A stretch of DNA of 37,503 nt, from positions 1 to 37,503 of the IMG/VR virus record IMGVR_UViG_3300005556_000003; one strand, given 5' to 3'. Shown piece by piece: positions 8,261-16,000 of the stretch. The notes under the pieces are model-generated. The model searched no databases and was not told the DNA's origin. It worked only from the letters and a program-made list of their open reading frames with translations. The translations under genes and the position numbers were made by a program. Within the stretch, counting starts at the first letter, position 1, and every line of letters begins with the position of its first letter. The DNA comes from a virus.

Positions 8261-9208
8261 ATGGCAGCAAGACCTTTAGCTAATCCGGTAACCTACGGGG
8301 CAATTGTCTCGAGCGCGCCCATGAGTGATCTGGATACCAGTTTTGGGGCGGTATTCAATAGCGGGTTTAATGATTCTGCGCTGGGTTGGGTAAATTACGC
8401 GACCGATATCGGGACCCTGAATAATTATGCCCTCACCCTGCCTTCGCCCCCGAGCGCTTATGTGGCCGGCATGACCATTGCCTTTAATCCAGCCAGCACC
8501 AATACTGCGGCCAGTACCATTAATGTAAATTCCCTGGGCGCAAAATCCATAACCACAAGTTCCGGGTTAGCCTTAAGCGGCAATGAGATTGTTAAAGGGG
8601 TGCCTGCGCTCATTATTTATAATGGCACCAGCTTTTTTATTGAGGGCACCTCCGCGGTGCCCGTGGGCGCTGTCCAGCTTTATGCTGGCACCGTGATCCC
8701 GGTTCCCTGGATGGTCTGTAACGGAGCTGCTATCTCCAGGACCACTTTCGCCTCGCTTTTCGCCATTACTGGCTCGGCCTATGGACCGGGCGACGGGTCG
8801 ACCACTTTTAATCTTCCTAATCTGGTGGGGTATTTTCCGACTCAGGGCGCGCCTGGCGCCAGCGGCGGTGCCAGTAGCGTCACGCTCGGGATTGGCAATA
8901 TGCCGGCGCATAATCACGTCATTAATATTGGCGATCCCGGGCATACGCACGTGATCAATGTTACTGAGTCCGCCCATCAGCACACTTACCAGTTTCCGGC
9001 ATCGGTGGGGGCGACCCTGGGTGGCACCACTCTGTTTGCCGGAGGCGCTACCCCGGCTTTGACCAGCGCAACTGCGGCCGGAGTCACCGCTTCGGCTAAC
9101 GCTGCGGGTACTGGCATCTATGCTAACAGCAACAATACCGGTTCGGGCGCGGCTTTCTCAATCGTGCCTCAATACTTGAGCTTTAATTTTATTATCAAGG
9201 TCTTTTAA
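8261..9208 (+). CDS. Tail fibre with phage tail-collar domain
   Basis: A 315 aa protein with a clear tail-collar domain at about 134-192: VPVGAVQLYAGTVIPVPWMVCNG is cut here to its key elements, G-x-x-x-x-x-A...W..CNG, followed by GDGSTTFNLPNLVG (about 177-190). After this, HNH, HTH and HQH triplets at about 217-241 give three HxH motifs, as in the metal-binding receptor-binding tip of T4 short fibres. The N-terminal 130 residues are beta-rich and probably attach the trimer to the tail. It starts 3 bases after the nozzle stop. The function is host receptor binding by family knowledge. Confidence 0.85.
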   Translation: MAARPLANPVTYGAIVSSAPMSDLDTSFGAVFNSGFNDSALGWVNYATDIGTLNNYALTLPSPPSAYVAGMTIAFNPASTNTAASTINVNSLGAKSITTSSGLALSGNEIVKGVPALIIYNGTSFFIEGTSAVPVGAVQLYAGTVIPVPWMVCNGAAISRTTFASLFAITGSAYGPGDGSTTFNLPNLVGYFPTQGAPGASGGASSVTLGIGNMPAHNHVINIGDPGHTHVINVTESAHQHTYQFPASVGATLGGTTLFAGGATPALTSATAAGVTASANAAGTGIYANSNNTGSGAAFSIVPQYLSFNFIIKVF

Positions 9209-9211
9209 ACA

Positions 9212-9751
9212 GTGCCCCTTACTTACATTCCTTTAGCGCTGAATTCTCTGGATATTTCCGATCCCAGACAGGCGCGCGCGTTCCAGCTGCAGATCTGTGA
9301 TTTTCTGAGTGCCGCCTTTACCGCCGCCGGCTTGAGCGAGATTCTGAATGGAGCGCTACTGCTTAAAGCAAATGCTCTGGCGCCCCGAATCGTTGATCTG
9401 GGCACGATCACTATCAACCAGACTGTGCCGGTCGAGGGAGCTGCTTTCCTTTACCTCAGATTAAGCAGTGCCATTACCCAGACCCGTACGCTCTCTTTGA
9501 CCAATCTGGCCCAAGGAGCAGTTGTTTCGGTCATTGCAGTAGTCAGCGCTAATAGCCTGAGCCTGAAAATGGCGGCTACTGATCCCGCAGGCCAGCCTTA
9601 CACGATCACTGCTATCAATACCGCTACTGGCGGGCTCACTGATCTGGTCAGTTCCGCAGTGGTCATGAACCCATCAACCAACCTCTTCAGTGGCCAGAGC
9701 GGCTTTATCGGTACTAGCGCTACTCCGGATTTGACCGTGTTCTATCGCTAA
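9212..9751 (+). CDS. Hypothetical fibre-associated protein
   Basis: A 179 aa protein starting at GTG 9212, 3 bases after the fibre stop. It begins with a short helical segment (DPRQARAFQLQICDFLSAAF) and continues with strands rich in Leu, Thr, Ala and Val that end in DLTVFYR. It might be a fibre chaperone or a small trimeric tail protein. No family recognised. Its last 78 bases overlap the antisense gene 9674-10093. Confidence 0.65.
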   Translation: MPLTYIPLALNSLDISDPRQARAFQLQICDFLSAAFTAAGLSEILNGALLLKANALAPRIVDLGTITINQTVPVEGAAFLYLRLSSAITQTRTLSLTNLAQGAVVSVIAVVSANSLSLKMAATDPAGQPYTITAINTATGGLTDLVSSAVVMNPSTNLFSGQSGFIGTSATPDLTVFYR

Positions 9752-10093
9752 GAGGTGGCAGGCACCGGTCACCCGCCGTTGCCAGCCGACAAATTTGGCT
9801 TTCAGCCGCGGCAGCACCTCAGCCGCGCCCTGGCCGGGCGCATAAAGAAAATCTATCCAGACAAGTTCCCCTTCTGGATCAAACCAGAAAAGTTCGTCAG
9901 CCACCGCCCGCGCGCCGTAAGTCGCCAGCCGGTTAAAATTGACTCGACGCTGAATCATTGCCCCGGTAGGTTCGGCTGACATGTCATCCTGGCCCCAGAT
10001 CGATACCATGTCGTTACGGATCGCCCAGATCAGCCAGCACTTGATATCTGTCTCTGAGCCGAAACGGTGCAGTAACCTGCTCCTTGTCGCCAT
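9674..10093 (-). CDS. Antisense gene inside late operon, possible GNAT-like
   Basis: A 139 aa protein on the minus strand, filling the only gap in the rightward late block. It looks like a real protein: WLIWAIRNDMVSIWG, VADELFWFDPEGE and KFVGWQRRV show a globular mix with many Trp and Phe. The pattern of a strand 'VADELFWFDP', a helix and a late Trp/Arg stretch recalls small phage GNAT-fold proteins found near tail genes, but no acetyl-CoA motif (Q/R-x-x-G-x-G/A) is clear. ATG 10093 was chosen; an upstream extension to 10159 would run into the next gene's coding start. No promoter is visible for it. Confidence 0.55.
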   Translation of the reverse strand: MATRSRLLHRFGSETDIKCWLIWAIRNDMVSIWGQDDMSAEPTGAMIQRRVNFNRLATYGARAVADELFWFDPEGELVWIDFLYAPGQGAAEVLPRLKAKFVGWQRRVTGACHLLAIEHGQIRSSASTDKAALATEEVG

Positions 10094-10124
10094 TAACTCT
10101 AACAACCACTCGAGGTGCGCATAA

Positions 10125-11936
10125 ATGGGTGCGGGCGGCGGCGGCGGTTCTACCTCCATTGATGTTCCTCCCCAGATCGGGCAGATCGGGCAAGCCACCA
10201 CCGGCTTAGCCGCCCAGGAACAACAGTTTTTAAGTCAAGGCCTTTCACTGGGTAATTACGGTATCGCGCTGGCTACCGGCGGGCAAGGCCAGCAGATCAG
10301 TGGCGGCGGGGCGACCACCTATGATATCGCTGCCGGTACCGGGCTGGTCAGTACGCAGCAAGGCCTGGCTCAGCCAGTCAGCGGCGGGGTCGGCGCGCAA
10401 GCACCTGCAGGCACGCTTTCGGGCGCACAGGTGATCCAGGCTTACAATAAAATTTATGGTGTTGATCCGCCCAATGCCAACTCTTTACGTGGCGCCAGGA
10501 ACATTGCCGGTGGCCCTTATGCTTCGGTGCCCACTCCGGATGGCGGCAGTATTTCGATGTTCGAGCTCATGCAGCGTGCCGGGATGGACCAGGGGCAGGC
10601 CCCAGCCTTGCCCGGTGCACAGACAGGTGCGGACTGGGCTAATAGTCCGCAAGCTAATCAGTTCGCGCCCACTACCCAGATTGGCGGGCAATCCGGATAC
10701 ACTTTTCCCAATGGCGCAAATATTTCGCCAGCCCAGATCGCTCGGTTCATGACCGCAACCCCTTATGAGCAGGCCCTGGTTGCCCAAGCTATCGGGATGA
10801 GTCCTGACCAGTTAAAGGCGCTCTTTACCCAGGCCCAGGCTACCGGAGGAACCGGGATTACTGCACCAGCAGAAAACCCTCTTTATGGGCCCTGGATCAA
10901 TACCGCCATTTCCGCGATCCAGGGCGAAGCGCGCGGAGCGCAGACGCTGGCAGGGATGATGGGTACCGCCGCGCAGCGTGAAGCTCAATATTATGGCCGA
11001 GGCCAGGACGTTTACGGACAGGCAGGCACCGCTTTCGCCCAAGGAACCCAGATGATCGGAGCGGGCACCGATATCCTCGGGCGCGGGACCGAGATGCTTG
11101 GCGAGGCTACTACCGGTACCGGACTTTTTCCCAGCCAACAGCGGCTGGTTGAGGCGCAAGTAAAAGCTGGCCAGGCCCAGATTGCTCAGCAACTTGCTTC
11201 TGAAGGTTTAAGTGCCTCGACTTTAGGACCGGAACTTTCCGCAGAGATCGGTTTGCAGGGAGCTGCGACTGCCGGCGGCTTGATTCAGGGCAACATTGCG
11301 GCAGCCCAGGCTGAACAGGGTATCGGGATCCAGGAACAAGGTGTGGGTATCCAGGAACAAGGCATTGGGGTTAATCTGCAACAGGCGGCCCAAGGCTGGG
11401 CTCAGTTGGCGCAAGGCGAGCAAACGATTGGATTTGGAGAACAACAAGCACTAACAAATCTGTTCTCGACCATTGCGGCGCAAGGTAGTGCCATGCAAGC
11501 CCAATTCTGGCAGCAAGGCTTACAGGGTTATGGTTTAGAGGGCGCATTTTTTAATCAGACTTTGCAAGCTTATGGCACCAGCCTGAACGCCTACAATGTC
11601 ATTTTGCAAGCGAGCGAAACCCAAGCCCAGGTTAATGCCCAGATCGAAAACGCTAATACTGCGGCCAACGCCGCAATTATCGGATCTGTGATCGAGGGAG
11701 TATCCTCCATTGCCAGTTCCGCGGTGAAAGCTTGCTGGGTCGCGCGCGCCGTGTTTGGGCCCCAAAATCCGCGCTGGCGCTTATTCCGATTCTGGCTCTC
11801 CCGCAAAGCGCCGCGCTGGTTCGCTCAGGCCTACCTGAAGCACGGAGCTGCCTTTGCGCAGTGGCTCGAGGGTAAACCACGGTGCAAATCTCTGGTGCGT
11901 TTGGTAATGAACCTCATTCTTGCCTATGGCCGATGA
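10125..11936 (+). CDS. Internal virion protein with C-terminal CWVA motif
   Basis: A 603 aa protein, rich in Gly, Gln and Ala. GAGGTG lies 8 nt before the ATG. The centre has long Ala/Gln helices and a short tandem repeat near 400-430, GIGIQEQ / GVGIQEQ / GIGVNLQ, each about 7 residues. At the C-terminus (about 535-603) lies CWVARAVFGPQNPRW...FRFWL..APRWFAQAYLKHG, a motif I know from the ends of many phage internal virion or tail proteins. The place, before two more large helical proteins, matches the T7 gp14-15-16 ejection series. The last 11 bases overlap the next gene. Confidence 0.7.
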   Translation: MGAGGGGGSTSIDVPPQIGQIGQATTGLAAQEQQFLSQGLSLGNYGIALATGGQGQQISGGGATTYDIAAGTGLVSTQQGLAQPVSGGVGAQAPAGTLSGAQVIQAYNKIYGVDPPNANSLRGARNIAGGPYASVPTPDGGSISMFELMQRAGMDQGQAPALPGAQTGADWANSPQANQFAPTTQIGGQSGYTFPNGANISPAQIARFMTATPYEQALVAQAIGMSPDQLKALFTQAQATGGTGITAPAENPLYGPWINTAISAIQGEARGAQTLAGMMGTAAQREAQYYGRGQDVYGQAGTAFAQGTQMIGAGTDILGRGTEMLGEATTGTGLFPSQQRLVEAQVKAGQAQIAQQLASEGLSASTLGPELSAEIGLQGAATAGGLIQGNIAAAQAEQGIGIQEQGVGIQEQGIGVNLQQAAQGWAQLAQGEQTIGFGEQQALTNLFSTIAAQGSAMQAQFWQQGLQGYGLEGAFFNQTLQAYGTSLNAYNVILQASETQAQVNAQIENANTAANAAIIGSVIEGVSSIASSAVKACWVARAVFGPQNPRWRLFRFWLSRKAPRWFAQAYLKHGAAFAQWLEGKPRCKSLVRLVMNLILAYGR

Positions 11937-13005
11937 TGACGATCCATTAAGAAGTCGCAGCAGCGATTCAGCAGGGACCGATGAAACCTCATCGGATCAA
12001 CCTGAACCCAAAGAGGCGACACCGGATTTACCGGAAAGTTATGCTCCGCGTGCCCAACTTTACAAAGAGCCTGGTGGCAAACCCGGGCCAGCTTATTACC
12101 AGGAACAACTTGAAAAAAGCTATGATGAAGCCCAGCGCCATGCCGAAGAATTTAAGTCGGTAATTATTCCCTATCGCGATCGGGTGATGGCACAACTCAA
12201 AGCTCCTGCTCCGCAGCCCCCAGAGTTAATCGGACCTAAAAGTGATCCCATGCGCGCAACCCAATTACTTGCTACCACCATGCCATTTCTGGCGATCGGT
12301 TCTAAGCATTTACGCGATTATATCGGAGCAGCCATCGCCGGCACCAGTCCCAAATTTGGTTTTACCTGGGGCGACTACCGCAAAAGGCAATACCAGGAAT
12401 ACAACGAAACCTTAAAAGCGATTAAGGCTTATAACACCGCGCAGATCCAGCAGTATAAAGCGATTCTGAGTGATCGGAAGCTGGATGTCGAGGATATGCT
12501 CAAATCGGTCAAGCTGATTGCAGAAACTTATCAGGACGTCTTGAAAGCTGATGCCGCTAAACGTAAGGATTTGCCGGCCATCATCAAGCATCTCGAGAAC
12601 CACGAAACTGCGGAAACTAAACGGCGCCGGGCGGCGGACGCCTGGAACCTGGACCAGCAAAAGTCCTGGTTAAAAAACCCCGACAACATGAAGTATGCGA
12701 CCATTGTTAATAATAAGTTTGGCATTGATCTGACTGTGCCGGACCCCGAAAAATTTCACCAAAACCTGAAAGCTGCCGATAAAAAGTATCCTTACGAACG
12801 GTTCTTACAGGAAAACAAGACTAAAGTTGACCAAGGCCAGCCAGCTGCGCCCGGAGCTACGCCTCAAGCGCAGTACAAGCCCCAGGGGCAGGCAGAAGAG
12901 AAAACCACTGACCCGCTGGGGTTAAAATCAGATAAGCCGGCTACCGACCAAGAACGCGCGCGCTTCGAGCAAGAGATCAACTCGGCGATGGAGCCGAGCG
13001 ACTAA
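11926..13005 (+). CDS. Helical internal virion protein (ejectosome-like)
   Basis: A 359 aa protein; ATG 11926 (MADDDDP) is preferred to TTG 11920. An acidic, disordered N-terminus of about 45 residues precedes long charged helices (YYQEQLEKSYDEAQRHAEEF, KAIKAYNTAQIQQYKAILSD, LIAETYQDVLKADAAK) and a disordered Gln/Pro C-terminus. It overlaps the CWVA-motif gene by 11 bases and lies just before the 1784 aa protein. This matches the middle member of a three-protein ejection set, similar in place to T7 gp15, but no direct similarity is asserted. Confidence 0.6.
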   Translation: MADDDDPLRSRSSDSAGTDETSSDQPEPKEATPDLPESYAPRAQLYKEPGGKPGPAYYQEQLEKSYDEAQRHAEEFKSVIIPYRDRVMAQLKAPAPQPPELIGPKSDPMRATQLLATTMPFLAIGSKHLRDYIGAAIAGTSPKFGFTWGDYRKRQYQEYNETLKAIKAYNTAQIQQYKAILSDRKLDVEDMLKSVKLIAETYQDVLKADAAKRKDLPAIIKHLENHETAETKRRRAADAWNLDQQKSWLKNPDNMKYATIVNNKFGIDLTVPDPEKFHQNLKAADKKYPYERFLQENKTKVDQGQPAAPGATPQAQYKPQGQAEEKTTDPLGLKSDKPATDQERARFEQEINSAMEPSD

Positions 13006-13020
13006 CTCTTTAACAAGCCC

Positions 13021-16000
13021 GTGGCTACGCCAGAGAGCGTTGATTGGGGTGAGCTGGGCTACAAAAGCTTTGAGGATTACCAGGCTTTTGTTAAGAGTAT
13101 TGATCCTACCGGTGACCAGGCGGTTAAAGGTCCCGGCACGACCGCTACCTTAGTCCCGCTCAAAGATTCTCAGCTAGCGGCTACCTATTCCAAATCGCTG
13201 CGCGGGGAGCCGGTTTCCGCACAGCCTGCCCCTGAAGCAGAGCAGCGTCCGCCTGCTTTACCCAAGCCAGCTGCTCCTGGAGCTGGGCCAGGGCAAGGCC
13301 CTCTTTCGATTCCCGGCGCCGAGCTCCAAGCTCGCTATGGAGTAGGAAAAATTTCAGGTTTAGCAACCTGGTTCCATTATAATCCTGATGGGTCAAAAGA
13401 TAAAGATGATCCTAACCCGGTTTCAGCTTTTGGCTATAATCTCGATGACCGCTCCTTAGCTGGAGTGGCTGTCCCGGTAGATATCCTCGAGCGCACCTTT
13501 GGAAAGTTTACGGTTTTTAATCACGCGACTGGAACTTACGATGCGCTCAACACGCCCGAAGCTCAGGCGATCCGTGAACGCATCAAGGGAACATCTGTTA
13601 CAGTCACCGCTCCGGACGGCAGCCAGCACGTATTTCCGATAGTCGATATTCAGGGCAGTCTGGCCGGGCATCCCGGCCATGTGCTCGATCTGACCGCAGG
13701 CGCTGCGCACGCCATGGGTTTAACTGACAATGCCCAGCTCAGTTACGAACTTAATCCAGGAGCAGTCGCCAATTGGGCTGCCGCCGAAAATAAAGCTGCC
13801 GATCAGAGTTCTCTGCTAGCGCTTTATCGCAACAAACATCCCGAGGATAAAACCAGCTTAAGTGATGATGAGCTCTTAGCCAGTATTGGTAAGAAGTTTT
13901 ATCCCAAGGTTCCTTCGCAAGATTTTCAGCGCTTAGCGCGCCTGCCCGGAGGGACCGCTCCGGTCCAGAAGTATCTGGACAAGGACCGTAGCCCGATCGA
14001 ACGCTTCCGAGCCAGGTTCCCGCAATACGCGGACATGAACGACCAGCAGCTTACTCAAAGGCTCTGGGACAAGGTCATGTCGCCCGCACAAAAAGCTAAA
14101 TGGTATCCTGCCGGCGGCGCCCTGGGAGATTTCCTGGGGCTGGGAATTCAGAATTTCCGGAACAATTTTGCGCCTAACCCCTGGGTAAACCAGATGTCGG
14201 CTTTCTTAAGAAATGTTCCCGGCGCAATTCCCGGAGGCGCCATTGCCGGTAAAGAACATCTCGAAGGCGCGCTCAACACTGGCGGAGATATTATTAACGG
14301 GATCGCTAAAATGGTTGGGTTACCCGATGTTCCTAACCAGATTCAGGGCTTTATGAAAAAAGGCTGGGAAGGGACTGTCAATTATCTCGGGCCAGGCCCT
14401 TTTAAAGATCTCTACGAAGCTGATCGGGCGGTGTATAAACGTTTCTGGGATTGGATCGGGGCTGCGGCTAAGGCAGAAGGGCAAAAACCACCTGAAGCCG
14501 GCCTGGGCGCAGCCATCGGTCGCGGTGTCGGCCAGGCCATCGGGCAAGCTCCGGCCGCAGTGGTTTCCTGGGGGCCATTTGCCGAGGCGCCAGTTGCCTC
14601 GATCCTGTGGGGAACAGCGTTTGAATTAGCCGCCACTGCCGGAGAAGAAAAACAGCGTGGCGAATTTTCGCTAGCCGATGTCGGCACTGCCGGCTTTACG
14701 CGCGCGCTGCAAGGAATGATCTTTCATTCCCCGGCAGGCAAAATCGCTACCGGCTTCATGATGGCGGCGGCCGGAACCGGAACCCAGGACGCTAAGAACT
14801 GGCTGGAAGCTAAAGTGCCAAACTCCCTTGATGATCATATCGCGCAGATGACCCTGGATTTTGCGCTTGCGGCAATGTTTAAGAATGAGCCGCACACTAA
14901 AGCGGTTCAGGAAGAGTTTGATGCAGCTAAGGAGGCGAAACTTGCTGGTGACGTCATTAAGGCCAGGGAACATATCGATCGGGCCGGAGTTTTGATGAGT
15001 TCGGCTGAACAGCAAAAGGTTGCCGATACGGTTAAGGAAACTGTTCAGAAACAGGCCGGCGACGCGATCCCCAACCCGTTCAAGAAAAAGGAAGCACCCA
15101 AGCCAAAGATTACCAAGGGCTATCAGGCGGAGATTTCTGCATCTAAGTCCTGGATAGCAGCTGAACGCAAAAGAGCGGCAGAAGAGGAAGAAGCCCGCAA
15201 ATATCCGAAAACTTTTATTAAAGAGAGTGCGGCATCTAGAGCCTGGATAGCGGCTGAACGGGCCAAAGCGGCTAAAGAAGCCCAGGGCAAGAAGGTGGCC
15301 CCGGAGGAACCGGCAGAAGCTCCCCCGGAGTTGCCCAAGCCTGAGCCGGAAGCTCCTCCAGAGCCGCCGCCAGTTGAGCCGCCGCCACCCGAAATCGAAA
15401 AGGTTCCCCAAAGGCCTAAAGAGAAGCGCTTGGCCTGGAAAACCATCAAAGACCCGCTAACCGGAAAGTTTATTCGGGTCGAGGGCACCTTAAAGCCTGA
15501 GTTTAGAGCGCCCACTGAAGAAGCGCCGCCACCCCCGGAGTTGCCCAAGGCTAAGCCTGAATCGGTTTCTTCCTTTAGCGGGCCAAAAGGAGAAACCTGG
15601 GATATCAAATATGATGCGCCAAACGAAAGTTTTTATGTTTTAAGAGATGGTCAGCAGATCGCCAGATTCAGTTCTGAAGCCGATGCCCTTGATTTCATTA
15701 AGGGTTCCGGCGGCAGAGCCCAAGGTAGTCCCCAAGAGGATCTGGAATCCTACAATTTCGGTCTTGGCGATATCGGCTCAATGTTGAAATCGATCTTTTC
15801 CAGAGACGAATCTGAGACTCGGGATAATCTGAAAAACTATCTCTTGAGTCAACGGATCAGAGGTGCCCGGTTCAGTCTGGGCGAGCTTGGGACTAGCTGG
15901 CTCAAACTCTGGAGTCCACAACACCTGGCGCCAAGCGCTGAATTTGCGCGGCACGCGGACCCGATTGCGGGCGAAGTGACCCCAGCAGAGCATCTGCGCG

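Noticed and set aside
14671-15608. Leftward frames of 246 and 161 aa inside the giant virion gene
   Set aside because: They are shadows of the low-complexity Pro/Glu/Lys region and have biased Gly/Phe/Arg or Ser/Gly composition.
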